A DNA stretch of 64,000 nucleotides from Bolinopsis microptera (GCF_026151205.1 NC_087077.1:15164983-15228982); one strand, 5' to 3'. Counted from the first letter of the stretch, positions 48,800-60,888 are shown. The notes: generated by a model not told the origin, from the sequence alone. Made by a program: numbers and translations.

Positions 48800-48901
48800 G
48801 TACTATGTCTATACTGCTAGTACTACTACGTTGGAACTAAGTCCGACCTACTCCTATAATAACCCTCCCATATTATATCCCTGTCACACATATCAGCCCA
48901 T

Positions 48902-49147
48902 CATGGGTTCGTAGTTCATCTTTAAAGTTTGTCCCAACTCCCTTCAGTAACATAAACAAATAGCTTTGTCTCGGTCAGCCTTGTTGTGCTCTATTACGAA
49001 GGTTCCCATAAGACTAAATATATTGTAGTATTGTAGTGTATTTCACTGTTAACACAAAGGATGGGACAAACTTTAAAGATGAACTACGAACCCATGTCTC
49101 GGTCAGCCTTGTTGTGCTCTATTACGAAGGTTCCCATAAGACTAAAT
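48902..49147. repeat. Rearrangement with two-part filler DNA
   Basis: A 53 bp perfect direct repeat (48967-49019 and 49095-49147) brackets a 75 bp filler. The first 43 bp (49020-49062) copy 48165-48207 in the same orientation. The remaining 35 bp (49062-49096) are the reverse complement of 48902-48936. The two pieces join at a shared AT. Confidence 0.9.
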
Positions 49148-49370
49148 CACTGGAGAGTAGCTCAGTGTGTCGCCATTTCTAATCTCTTGCTTCGAACCTT
49201 GTTTGACAGCCTTGGTAGGCTTCCATACAATACAACATTGTACTGAAGCGCCTAATTTGGCCAAATTTGCTGCACTCTTGCTGTAAATAAAGCAGTTTTA
49301 GGCAGGTGGGATCGCACTAATACTATATGCTTATATGCAACAAATTTGCTGCTGTAAGTGTTCGTTTTTT

Positions 49371-49460
49371 TGGGTTGTATCGTTTCTCTTTTCATTTTTC
49401 CATAAAATAACCAAGTTGGTTATTCTACGGAAAAATTAAAAATGGAAACGATACAATCCA
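49371..49460. repeat. Imperfect hairpin of about 40 bp arms
   Basis: TGGGTTGTATCGTTTC (49371-49386) pairs with GAAACGATACAATCCA (49445-49460), and the inner parts (TTTTTCC..., AACCAAGTTGGTT) continue the pairing. Confidence 0.8.
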
Positions 49461-51290
49461 AGATTAAAACGAAAGGCAAAATAATGTTTAGTTTTAGTAT
49501 CTTAGCCGCATTTTGGATGTCGACATAAATTGTAAAACTATGGCAATGAAGTTTCTTGATCAATGTTTTTCCTTGAATAAATGCCAAGAATCTTCTAAAA
49601 ACTAAACAAACTTAAGTTGTAAAAATAGTCTAACTTGCTGAAAAGAAGGCTTCAACTTGGCCAATAAACAAAAATATTATGAAGTTGAATATAAATTGAT
49701 TACGAGGAATTAAAAAGAATATGGTAATAAAGAAAAACAAATATTTAAAAGGTTAAAGCTGAAGATGAAACCCGATCCGCCACGATTTCCTGTCGCCCAG
49801 ATTTGCTATAGTTTTTATCAATTAAAGAATTAAGGAGAAATGTTCCGTCTCATTAGTTTCTATGTTAAAGGTAATTAGTATTCATCATCGTAATCTTTCA
49901 TTCATTCTCGGTCAAGCTGAAGCCTTCTTTGCATAATGTTGCACCAATTACTCACCAGAAATAACAGAATTGAACTTGCTAGCATTGTGAAACTATTTTC
50001 AGTTCTTCTTACTCTCAAATTTCGCGTTTTCATCTTACCTCTCAACCACAAAGCACTAAACAAGCCCTCAATTTAAACGTAAAACCACATTAACAGCGAA
50101 CAACATAAATATTAATGAACAAGCAAGTAGTGAAAACAATTTGATGTGAGCGGCTGTATGTCGAGGAAGCATTACAACTTCGTAACCGGCCGCACTTCAA
50201 CAATAAATTGCACAGTGACGGAACTCTTGGAACTTAAATTTAGGTGTTGTATAACTATTGGAACTTGCAGAAATCGGAAATAGCATTAAAGCTCATTGTT
50301 TTCATCGCATTATCCAATCATAATTGTGGGTCATTATCCTTTCTTGTAGTGTAGAACAGGACCACGTACAAGAACTAAGATATATGCCCGCCTAACATAC
50401 GTACACAATTACAATATCATCTATCAGTTCCTGCTAATTTTTGACATGGATCAAGCAGCATGCAAGAAGTAGAGGCAATCTCTAACTGCCACTAATTAAG
50501 GTATTAGAGTAGCAGATTCCTAATGGGTTCCATGACTTTGTCCTGAGCTCAAACCTGGAATTTTGGGTAATATAATTAGTAATTTACTGTTCTGCGTAAT
50601 TATAAATTTTTGTTGATCAATGAATTGAATCCAAAGAACGATCAACCGGTCAGTGGTCCGATCTCAGTGCCTCAATGGTATTGTAGAAGCTTGGTAGCGG
50701 TATGTGGGTCCATGGTAGGTTCGCGATCTTCAAGCACTTGTCTGGATATTTACAATTGTCAGAGTGCCAACTATTCTGTGTAGGTGGGCGGTACCTCGAA
50801 AGTTAAGATTTATAATGCTACCGGTGTTTTATTTCTAAGGTTCATTAAGTCGCGCTATCTACCAGGTTGTTAAAAACCAGTTTAACAAGTTACTAATTAC
50901 TTACCTTATTCTTAAACGTCGTGAATTACAGCAAACATGAACAGCTTGATATATTGATCGGCAAGTTCACCAGAGGTAAACTCAGCACTAACGCCTTAAA
51001 ATTTCATTTGCAATAAGTTCACATTTCATATTGAGACTCACAATGTGAGCGTAAATCAGTAAATGTGAGCTAGTTATGACGTATCATTATAAAGCATGGC
51101 AACGCACGTTGCTAATCTGTTTTTGCTCGCGCACGTGCAATCTCTTGATGTTGCTAAGCAACGACGCAGGTAACCTTTGATGAAATTACGCCACTATTCT
51201 AACGTTTATTTTACCTCACTTCCGACGTTAATTATAGAAAATCTAAAGTCTTAATAAAAATTTTAAGAATTATATCTCCTATTCCTATCC
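49461..51290. other. Non-coding stretch
   Basis: No gene or repeat family is recognised. Confidence 0.5.
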
Positions 51291-51299
51291 TTTTTTCTA

Positions 51300-51470
51300 C
51301 AACCCTGCTAAAAATCGCGAGGTTTCAACTCCATTTGCAAGCTGAAATCGGTCACGCCAGGTCGGTTTTTTGTCAATTTTCAGTGTTTTTTTTTGTGTCC
51401 CCGTTGCCGGGGGGATTTCGTCAAGTTCAAAATATAGTATAGATACCTCATCAAAAGGTCTCTGTGAACC
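51300..51470. repeat. Dispersed repeat R2, copy 2
   Basis: Matches 28885-29090 (TTTCAACTCCATTTGCAAGC, CCGTTGCCGGGG, ATTTCGTCAA). Confidence 0.8.
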
Positions 51471-51548
51471 TAACAATTTTAAAATCATTGCAATGTTCCT
51501 CTTTGAATCACAAAAGCTTTTAGTTTTGTTAACGAAAAAACTTACATA

Positions 51549-51595
51549 GATCAAGTTATTCAAATATATATCATATATATTTGAATAACTTGATC
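51549..51595. repeat. Perfect 22 bp palindrome
   Basis: GATCAAGTTATTCAAATATA plus TA is mirrored exactly around a 3 nt TCA loop. Confidence 0.95.
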
Positions 51596-51882
51596 AGGTA
51601 GTAAAAAGAAGAGTCATGGGTTTGGTATTCTGAATGGAGTTTGAGAATGGATGGTTTTATTTGATCTTGGACGACAACACGGATCACTGATCAGGTATTG
51701 GTCCATTTGTTGAACTGTTGGCCGCACTGGAGTGCCTGACAAGAAAACCTTATTCTCTTATTGCAATTAAAAGCCCCGAAACGGTTTCAAATAACTGCAT
51801 TTGTGAGCCAAAATTGGACACATTGAAAGATCACTTTCTGGAAAATCTCTAAAAAAATGTAGTTTGGATATAAAATATAGAT

Positions 51883-53106
51883 TTACACATTGATACTCTT
51901 TCCTTCAACACACCTGTTAACACAAATAGTAAAATTGTCAGGTACAGTTCGATTCATCTCAACTGTAACGCTGTGACGATGTAAAAAGCAATATTCGCAC
52001 AAGCAACCATCGTCAGTACTGATGTTACCGATCACATCTTCTACCTTACCCGCCCTCCATACGTCAGCATTATGAATTATAATTACTGGATCGCAATGAA
52101 GTCTAGGTCGAGAGTTGACCTCTTTATTCATCTCAACATTAACAACTGATTCTGTAGCATCGGAAGGACAAAATCGTGGATATTGTACTACCATGTCTGG
52201 TGAACCAACTTCAATTGACGTACTAAACAAATCTCTCCGAAGTCTGATTCCTGCAAGCTCCACAAAGTCCCTAGCAGTCGTTTCGGGGCGATAATTGAAC
52301 ACTTGAACTACTCTCATGAAGTCCCTCTGCAAGCAGTTTCTCAAATCCCCCATCCGCCAAATGTAAATAAGAGGGTTACACAAGGAGTTGAGAAAAACAG
52401 TTACCTGGCGAGCTAAGCTGTATCCATACAACAACATCCAAATGGACATGTTGTCATCGAAATCTGATAAGAGCATCAATTTGTTTTTGGATTTCTGACG
52501 CTGATGAAGAATTCCCAAGAGAAGTATAATGTTGAAAACCAAGCACACAGTTGATAGTGCTATAATAGATATCATTGATTGAACTTTCACCCTGTTTGAA
52601 ATTGAAATCCGTTTGCATCTGCTATTTTTACAAACGATAAGTCGTATAAGACTACAGCAGCATAGTGAGCAGCTTACTAAAATGAAAGGGAACGGTAAGA
52701 AAAGGGACACCATATGATACAGTGCCATACTCGAGTTTATTGTGCGATTACCTCTGTAATACATGTCCGTGCAACTGACTAAGAATTTGACCTAGCTGAA
52801 CTTGACATTCTGTTCATCAACTGCAAAGGGATAACTACAGTAGGGAGTAAGAAAATTGTGATGTCTAATACTAGCACTACAATCATGGTATTTTTGGATA
52901 TCTTTCGAAAGGGGGCACAAACAGCAAACAGGATACGCTCTAATTACGCTTTGAACTGCGACAATGTGAACTGAAGCTCGAGTTAAGAACTTCCAGAGGA
53001 GAGTCCAGATTTTACACCAGAGATGGTTCTGGAACATCAAGGGATCTCTCTGAGACAGCCCATAAAACACGGACAGGAGGCAGATCAAAATATGGATGAT
53101 GATTAA
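51883..53106 (-). pseudogene. Class A GPCR, 5'-truncated and interrupted by one stop
   Basis: In one minus-strand frame from 53106: end of TM2 (ILICLLSVFYG), ECL1 with HLWCKIW (Cys3.25), TM3 (FLTRASVHIVAVQSVIRAYPV), then a TAG at 52794-52792. The same frame then continues through ECL2 (SCTDMYY), TM5 (LFLPFPFILVSC), TM6 and TM7 (FLNSLCNPLIYIW, NPxxY), helix 8 and a C-tail of about 110 residues to the stop at 51883. The DRY position reads IRA and TM6 has no CWxP. A TGA at 53109-53107 and the absence of TM1/TM2 upstream point to 5' truncation or an undetected intron. Apart from the one stop, about 400 codons are open, so inactivation is recent, or the stop is a sequence error or a retained intron edge. 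It is not a paralogous continuation of GPCR 1. Confidence 0.75.
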
Positions 53107-53109
53107 TCA

Positions 53110-53440
53110 CTCTACACTCGACTGTCCCGTGACTTTTTCAACTCGTTCTCTAGCTACAATGAGCATTTTAATAACAATATTAATTCAATCCTAAAGTAAC
53201 CATGTAATAATATTAAAACCGTTGTATGTATTGTTGAGGCCTGACTATAATTGAAATATAAATGGATCAGGGTTCGAGTTCGAGCTAACTTCATCAATAC
53301 GCTATAAGGGGGAGCCTTACTAGGATAATTAATACTGTATGCTCAATGCTCAGACGCAGTGCGATCATTAACATAACATGACATAAGGGTCATGTCTAAG
53401 GTTGAAAACTCGTGCGCGAGTCGATATAATATATGGATAT
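53110..53440. other. Non-coding stretch upstream of GPCR 2
   Basis: No TM1/TM2 exon could be found here on the minus strand. Confidence 0.5.
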
Positions 53441-53486
53441 ATCCGTCCGTACCATTTTACTGACACCACGGCATCAACTTTAACGC

Positions 53487-53591
53487 GACTTTCCTTGTAG
53501 GTTTACAACCTACCAGGACGCGCGCCGAGTTGGACTCGTCGACGAATATATGGAACAGATATTTTACGAGTATCACCCGTTAAGACTTTCC
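53487..53591. mobile_element. Tiny hairpin-bearing insertion with 8 bp target duplication, copy B
   Basis: An 89 bp insert (53495-53583) is flanked by GACTTTCC on both sides (53487-53494 and 53584-53591). It equals copy A (17902-17977) apart from two substitutions and 13 extra bases (ATATGGAACAGAT region). The homologous R1 copy at 25575 lacks it, so the boundaries are confirmed by an empty site. Confidence 0.85.
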
Positions 53592-53695
53592 GCAAAAACC
53601 GTAAAAGATATACAACTGAAACCTTTTTGACTGGGTCAAATGCTTTAATGGCCTCTAAATCAGCATGAAAAAATAAAAAATTTGCCAAGGAATAG

Positions 53696-53755
53696 GAATC
53701 GACGTTGCGAAGCAAGAATGCTAGTTCGCGCGGCGCGTCGAAGTCCTCCAAGAAT
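53696..53755. mobile_element. 52 bp GC-rich nested-hairpin insertion
   Basis: The insert 53700-53751, absent from the R1 copy at 25690, is flanked by GAAT on both sides. CGACG (53700-53704) pairs with CGTCG (53736-53740), and inside it GCGAAGCA (53707-53714) pairs with TGC...TTCGC (53719-53729). It is distinct from the 76-89 bp element. Confidence 0.65.
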
Positions 53756-54136
53756 TTTATATTAGAGCCTAAAATTTGGACCCCTAGGTGGTATCAAAAA
53801 CCCGGATTAAATCTAGGTAATCATTATTCTAGTCTTTTGAGTCTTGACACCATTTTAGGGTTATACGGGGTCCTGCTAGTAATAATAATGCTCACGTCTA
53901 TATTTATAAATACATCTACTGTTCGGTGTTCTGATCAACAGCTGTACGCTCATTATATTATAGTAGAGATTATATATATCCATAGACACAGACCACAGTG
54001 TTTCGTCCTATTCAGTCCTATTCGTGCTTTTAGGATTCATCAGTATTATATGTACCTTACTCGGGAATATTATGACTAGGATAAAGTGGTGGGTTTTGGA
54101 AAATTCCGCCATATTTATGGCTCAAATACGTTTTCT

Positions 54137-54195
54137 TGCGCGCTAGCTAGCTAGCTAATAGCTGCGCGCGCTACTTAGCTAGCTAGCTTAGCTTA
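54137..54195. repeat. Self-complementary CTAG/GCGC tract
   Basis: GCGCGCTAGCTAGCTAGCT is followed by AGCTGCGCGCGCT and AGCTAGCTAGCTTAGC. It can fold in several registers. Confidence 0.85.
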
Positions 54196-54445
54196 CTTGA
54201 ATGATCATCGCGCGCGAGATTATGTAGTACAAAAGCATTCGGCGTGATCAAATATTATCAAAATAAGCACGACGCGAAATGAGGAGGGATTGTTTAGCCT
54301 AAATCACTTTTAAGTGAAACATCAAGGGTGACATTTGATGAGGAATGTAACTGAAATTCCACATGGAATAGCCACACCGCCTGTTCGAGCATCTCGGAAA
54401 CTGCTTACAACCAGAAGTTCTATAATTTCTAATTTGAATTCAATA

Positions 54446-54641
54446 CAGTAAAACCCCGATTTACCGCGGAGTTTGGGGGAAAGGAAACATCCGCGGTGAA
54501 TCGGGGTTTTGTTTGTTTACATTATGCATGTTATCTATAATGCCCTATTTGGGGGAAATAAGATGGTCGCGGTAAATCGGGGTTTGCGGTAAATCGGGGT
54601 TTGCGGTAAATCGGGGTTTGCCGTAAATCGGGATTTTACTG
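54446..54641. mobile_element. Pogo/mariner-like MITE, 196 bp
   Basis: The ends CAGTAAAACCCCGATTTACC and its complement are flanked by TA (54444-54445 and 54642-54643). Internal tandem copies of GCGGTAAATCGGGGTTT repeat the terminal motif. No ORF. Confidence 0.9.
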
Positions 54642-54916
54642 TATATAGAACGCAGTGCAACATGTTTGTTTATGCCTTATAAACAAAACATACGTTACAC
54701 TGCACTTCGGTGCATTTTACATCACGTTATACAGTATGTATACGAAATAAACACTAAAACAATACAGATTATTCACTCTGCATATTGCATATTATATAGG
54801 CAGTTCATAAGGATGCAGTCAAATTCTGTCAAACTACTGACACTCAATCAGGACACTATGATATGTAATTGCACTTCTTAGTTTCAAGCAACACCCTGTC
54901 ATGGTAAGAGAGGAGT

Positions 54917-55012
54917 ATACACTGTACACTGTACACTTTAAACTGTACACTGTAAACTGTACACTGTACACTGTACACTGTACACTGTACACTGTACACT
55001 GTACACTGTACA
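54917..55012. repeat. Minisatellite TACACTG
   Basis: About 13 copies of a 7 bp unit with a few TAAACTG variants. The VYSVQCT open frames here are artefacts. Confidence 0.95.
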
Positions 55013-56104
55013 TGTAACATGTGGATTGTGTATACTTTACAGGCCAACACCCAACTCTCCACAACATTTGTAGTTAGTAAGTTTGTGTGTGCAGACTCTA
55101 GACAGTGCAAATTAGCTGATGATTTCCGGAACATCACTGCCATAATAACATAATGATTAATTAATTGCTCATTATGTACATAATACACTGAACATACGCC
55201 ACGTGCAGTACGACTAAGTACCTGTATATTACAAGGTCTAACTACACACCAGTTATCAAGACAGTTACTGAGCTACAGACAGTGGATATCTCTCTAGGGA
55301 GTTTTCAGGTCTCTCAACCTTACTTAGTTGACTGTGTCCCACAACCAAACACCTTGCCTAGAAGTCCGGCTCTATATATACTATAATGATCCTGGACCTA
55401 AGTGACAAGCAGCTCTACATTTAAAAAAATACTGAGCTAACCCTCCTTGCGGTGAGGCTACAACAGTGAGCTCTGTGAGGTAGGTTATTTTTATCTTTTT
55501 TATTATAATAATTCTCGTTCAAAGTGGTCAGATGTTCAATGTATATAACGAGTATCATATTTGTTTTGTTGAGTGCCAATTTAAAAAAAGTACAAAACAT
55601 CTTGTCAAACACTTGTAAAATGTAGAAGGGCGTCACCTTCACAACACAACGAAGTAGTTATAGGAATCTGGGTACATTGCAGCTAGATTCTTATAGTTAC
55701 CCATGTTTATTAAGTAACCTGGGACCCACATTATCATTAATAATCATTAAATTTACACAAGGATGAAGTTAAAGTCTAAATTGAAGAATTGGCAATCGAG
55801 AAACATCATTATTGAAAATGAAATGAGTTAGTTGATTAACAGAGTTGGTACAGGAGATCAGTGAAGGGAAAATAAAAGCCAATCTTCACAGAGTATGAAA
55901 TTCTGAATTATATATTATGAAATTTCTTTGTTAATCGTAATATTTTATACATCTTAAATACTACGGAAATTGTAACAAAATTGTCAAAGCGGTCAAAGAA
56001 ATTCAAAATGTCAGACATTAATACAATAAAATACTTTAAAACGTAAACACAAAATAACTCAAACTTACAAATAATAAATTCTAAAATTAGCAAATACCTA
56101 TTAC
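55013..56104. other. 3' flank of POMGNT1
   Basis: No gene is supported. AT-rich sequence presumably includes the POMGNT1 3' UTR. Confidence 0.5.
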
Positions 56105-59100
56105 CTATAGGCCATTATCTATTTCATCTTTATATTTAGCAATCCGTATTGGCGGAATTTCTTTCGGCATAAACTGTTTACCATACTTAGTCATACTGCC
56201 GACAATCAATAGTCTATTCCCTCTAAAATGGGTCCTCAAAACCCCATTAAACATTCCTCGAACCTTGTCTACATTCCACAAATTAAGACACCCAGCAATA
56301 GCCAGTGCTTGCTTAGTTTCTCTGGAATCTCTCTGATAGTAGTAGAGAACTAGTAAGTCCTCTCCTTCAGTTATAAAATGTTGATCACAAGGATTTTCAG
56401 TGTGATCGACCGGTTTAGCCCGTGATATAAGGTCGGATAAAAGCTCACTGTAGGTTTTAGGACCTAGCTTATCTAAACCTTGCAGCTGATAATGCGAATC
56501 CTTTGCTAGCACATGTTCTCTAAAATAACCATTGAAGAACTGGTTGTAGACGTTCGCTCCAGTTTTACCAATGTGATAAGTTCTAGAAACATCCGGGTAG
56601 AGCGTATCTAGACCACGCCCTTTTAACACATCCCTCATGAATAGATCCCAGCTGTATCCTTGACAACATGCCGGCCAGGAAGGTTCAACGACTTCCAGCC
56701 AGAACTTCCTGGATAGTAACCAGCCAAGCCCAGGGAAGAAATCTGTGCGATAAATCATCGTGGAGTCCTTAGCGGAGTGTCCATAACCGTTATCATTCCA
56801 AGCACTTGCACTGAACAGAGTTTTATCTGAACGCAAAACTGGAACTAACTGGCTGAAATAATCGAAGAAGTCAGGACTAACGATCAGATCATCTTCCATG
56901 ATAAAAACAAACTCTTTATCAGGATGCATTGCCCAGAGGACGTCGAGTGAGCGCTTGTAGTTTGTAGCGATATGGTCAGCTTGATTGAATGTGTCTTCTT
57001 TGTGATTTTTAGAATCAGTTTTAGGGAACCTCACCAGTCTTATTCCAAACTGTCTGGCAACAGCGAACGTCTCCAGATCGTAACCATCCTGAAACACTAC
57101 CACGTTCTCAGCCACAAACCCGGGTGCTTTGAAGAAACCAGATAAAACTTGTCGGAGATAAGATCCCCTATCCCCGGCTATAATAGCGATAGGGAAGGTG
57201 CTAGTAACGAAGTGTCCCCCTGTGTTAACCACAGGGTCAGGTATTGCCCATGTCTTCTTACAAAACTCTCCGTAGTTATCATATGTAGCACAGAACTCTT
57301 TATGAGAGGCTGCCAGCACTTCATCATCATCTATCTTGTTGGGAATACACTGGGATATAGCAACAGGGTCAGGCCAGGAGGAAGTGTCAAGTGAAGACTT
57401 CATCGCCTCGTAGGGTGATATTGAGGTTATTCCAACCTGTCCAATAAAGACCCAGCTGTATCTCCAGCCTAGGTCGTAAATCAGGGTACTGCCGAGTTGC
57501 TCTATTGTTTGTTTAGCTTCGTTATTCAGTGCTGTACTCGCTTCGTCTTGTGCTACCATCACTACAAAACGGTCGTCGTTCAGATTCTTTAGGATATCCA
57601 CCATGTCCGTCCCTGAAATTTTTGTGAAATATTAGACAGTTCCGGCAAACATGGAAATCGACAGTTGATTTTTATAGGTACACTGTACAATCTGCACATT
57701 TCCCTTCCGGAACTATATGCAGTGTATAGTATACACGATACACGAAAATCGAAATACATTATGAAACACGCCTCATATGACACTTGGAACATAGTACATT
57801 ATTATTAGTAGTATATTATGGATTGTTATTGGCTGAATGTATTGACAATAAGGAACCTTCATTCCAACTGTTAATTCTAGAACGTTTCTAAGATTGCTTG
57901 ACATTGCTTTATATCAAGTTTCTTAGTCACGCCCACCTATAATGATAATGATAATGACAAAATAGCAGACTATACATATAATTATGATGGTTGTGTACTG
58001 ACACAGCCAAATAAACTGTGTATTGGTTAGTTACTGGGGGAATGATCACAGAGTATTGGAAATTAACCTGCTACACCGATTAAGTAACTTAAGGGGGCAT
58101 ACACCAAATCTGTCCAGACCAAATGACCTCATAGGCAGTTCAGTGACCTTCTAGCGCACCGTTTCCACACCAAAAAAAAATATTTTGAGGATACCCATTT
58201 TTGTAATCGAGCATTTCCTGGTTAGAGTGGAATTTTCGGAAAAACACAATTTGTTTCGTGGAGAGGCTATAAGTTAATCATTTCTTGCGGTATCGGGTTG
58301 AAATTTTGCTCGCCGTCTATTCACATCTATTTCAAGGTGTGTGTAAAATCTTGATATCGTATCTAAAAAGGCTGGTGTGTTATAAATTTTTAAAGTTAAC
58401 AAAAGTCAAAAAGTTGAAATTGTCCTTTTCAGACTTATTTTAACCAAAAAGTCAGTCAGGGAAGATCGGATTGATTTGATGGTTGACATAAACTTGTTCT
58501 CTGAATTCTGGCGCAGTTTTTGATGCCCTCTAAAATGTTTCTCCTCATTTGTGTTCAGATCTATTGGACTTCAAAGCCAAACAACAAATTTAGGCACATA
58601 TTTCATTTTAAATATTTACTGATTTTTCTAAAGTTTTGATAGGAATGTGCTAGTGACTTTGTGAAGGGTGCAAAATAACCGCAACTAGCACATTTATATA
58701 TGAGGTATGAACAACAAAACACCCTAAAATGCTTCCCTTTAAAGTTATGGGAGAAAATGTGATTTTTTGGCTTTGCAGATAAAAAATCACATTTTCTCCA
58801 ATAACTTCAAAGGGAAGCATTTTAGGGTGTTTTGTTGTTCATAACTCATATATAAATGTGCTAGTTGCAGTTATTTTGCACCCTTCCAAAAGTCACTAGC
58901 ACATTCCTATCAAAATTTTAGAAAAATTAGTAAATATTTAAAACGAAAAATGTGCCCAAATTTGTTGTTTGGCTTTGAAGTCTAATAGATCTGAACACAA
59001 ACGAGGAAAAACATTTTAGAGGGCATCAAAAACTGCGCCAGAATTCAGAGAACAAGTTTATGTCAACCATCAAATCAATCCGATCTTCCCTGACTGACTT

Positions 59101-60888
59101 TTTGGTTAAAATAAGTCTGAAAAGGACAATTTCAACTTTTTGACTTTTGTTAACTTTAAAAATTTATAACACACCAGCCTTTTTAGATACGATATCAAGA
59201 TTTTACACACACTTTGAAATAGATGTGAATAGACGGCGAGCAAAATTTCAACCCGATACCGCAAGAAATGATTAACTTATAGCCTCTCCACGAAACAAAT
59301 TGTGTTTTTCCGAAAATTCCACTCTAACCAGGAAATGCTCGATTACAAAAATGGGTATCCTCAAAATATTTTTTTTTGGTGTGGAAACGGTGCGCTAGAA
59401 GGTCACTGAACTGCCTATGAGGTCATTTGGTCTGGACGGCACAAACCACTGTTTTGGTGTATGCCCCCTTAAGTGGGGAGCCAATCTCTTCCGTTAGTGT
59501 AAGACTAATTGGCTGTGTATTACAAGGACTAATTATACAACATTTACTGATCTGACTGTCCTGTCTAGTGTATGTATAAATGTCTTGTGACTAACGGTTC
59601 AACTTAGGAGTGAGGAGAAGCTTCCTTCGTGTAGATTATACAATATGTACTGTACAAACATTGAAAATGACAAGATATTATTGGTATATATTCACGTCCT
59701 ACTGACATCCTAATATTATCTAGAAAGTTATAGAAAACTAAAAATAAAGTATAAATTCTAAAATACACTATGAACAAGGAATACAATGTATTCTTTCTTC
59801 TTAGTGTATTTTATAATTCAATACATACCAGGAGTACAGAAAAGCAGAACATAGAGCTTATCTATAGATAGATACTAAAATGTATTTAAAAACATGCCAT
59901 AAACTTTAGGCATACCTCTAAAAAAGTATAAATTCTAAAATACATACCAGGGTTCTGATAAGTGTCGAAGCTATGCACACTGCCAGCAGTACCACGCTCT
60001 GAGTTTATCACGACCAGGTTTATTCCTCTACCTGTCTTCCAAGCAGGCAGCACCTGATTCAGGGTGTGTTTTCAGGTGACATTTTATCAATGAAGTTGCT
60101 TTATGGAGTACAGAAAAGCAGAACTTTTCATTTAAATTTTAATGATCATAGAGCTTATACGTAATCTATACTAAAATCTATTTAAAACATGCCATAAACT
60201 GTAGGCATACCTCTTTTCCATTCAAGCAAACTTTAGCTTTCCTAGGACCAGACTCAGCGTAGATGTGAACATGATTGTCAGGGCACTGAACCAGAGTAGG
60301 GCAGAGATCTGTAATCACTACATCCCCCTCCACGTGAGTAGCTAGTTCCTCACTCAGTACAGGTGGACCTGCAGCTTCTTGTGCGCTGTTTACTTTACCT
60401 GCTTGCTGGTCAGCTTCATGTTGTGCTATGGGGTTCACATCAAATCCTAGATCTGAAGAGTAAGTTTACGTCAACTAAATTACACAATATGAAAATGCTA
60501 TCATATGAAAATGCTCTGTTTCAAAGATAATTTCACTGCTCCAAAAAAATTGAATTATTTATTTTAAGGGAACATATTTGCTTTTTAAGTTAAATATTCT
60601 TAGGAATAAGATGTTTTTGAATTTCTCTGAAAAGGAAAATCGTACTTGCACTGAGAATTCAAATTCTTTGAATAATTAAACTTTACCTATATGAGGCAGG
60701 TTCTCTTCCTGCTCGATGTAGTTGTTCTCATTGTAAATAGCAAGTATCATCTGAGCATTGATGTAACAGAGGGCGATGATGAGGAATATTGCTATGCGCT
60801 CTGTGGTAAGTGGGCCTTTCTTCCACGTTAGAAACCTCTCCAGGCGAGATTTAGGGCCATACAACCGCAGTCTACGAGCTTTTGTCAT
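56105..60888 (-). CDS. POMGNT1: Protein O-linked-mannose beta-1,2-N-acetylglucosaminyltransferase 1
   Basis: Four minus-strand exons with matching phases: 60888-60687, 60452-60211, 60053-59948 and 57612-56105, giving 685 codons (human POMGNT1 is 660). Residues 1-30 are basic, a single membrane anchor spans about 31-51 (type II Golgi protein), and a stem domain follows (AKVCLNGKE, GRGINLVVIN, HSFDTYQNPG). The GT13 catalytic domain runs from about residue 323 (PIAIIAGDRGSYL). It has the metal and nucleotide-binding EDD at about 423-425 (FIMEDDLIVSPDFF), SAWNDNGYGHSA, PGLGWLL, PDVSRTYHIG and the C-terminal NPCDQHFI block. In animals the enzyme adds GlcNAc to O-mannose on alpha-dystroglycan. The GRGI stem distinguishes it from GnT-I. 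Intron 3 carries a 1.4 kb foldback element. A 120 bp tandem array directly abuts the start codon. Confidence 0.95.
58089..59472. mobile_element. TTAA-flanked foldback element (piggyBac-like MITE)
   Basis: Two nearly perfect arms of about 680-690 bp, starting GGGGGCATACACCAAA, meet at about 58775 around a 12 nt centre and are flanked by TTAA on both sides. The TTAA duplication suggests a piggyBac-type transposase acting in trans. There is no ORF. The right arm has about 12 extra bases (GGCACAAACCAC region) near its outer end. It lies inside POMGNT1 intron 3. Confidence 0.85.
59830..60212. repeat. Duplicated splice-donor region in POMGNT1 introns
   Basis: The segment 60106-60212, covering the end of exon 2 and its GTATGCC donor, is repeated in diverged form at 59830-59925 in intron 3 (GGAGTACAGAAAAGCAGAAC, ACATGCCATAAACT, TAGGCATACCTCT). 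The copy keeps an AGAG|GTATGCC donor sequence. Confidence 0.8.

Larger units (their letters stand above)
53445..53878. repeat. Dispersed repeat R1, copy with two nested insertions
   Basis: Aligns with 25520-25850 from CCATTTTACTGACACCACGG to CCTGCTAGTA, except for inserts at 53495-53583 and 53700-53751. Confidence 0.85.

Noticed and set aside
54834-55188. Open frames with VYSVQCT repeats
   Set aside because: Artefact of the 7 bp TACACTG array.
57149-57394. Plus-strand ORF in POMGNT1 exon 4
   Set aside because: Antisense shadow of the catalytic domain.
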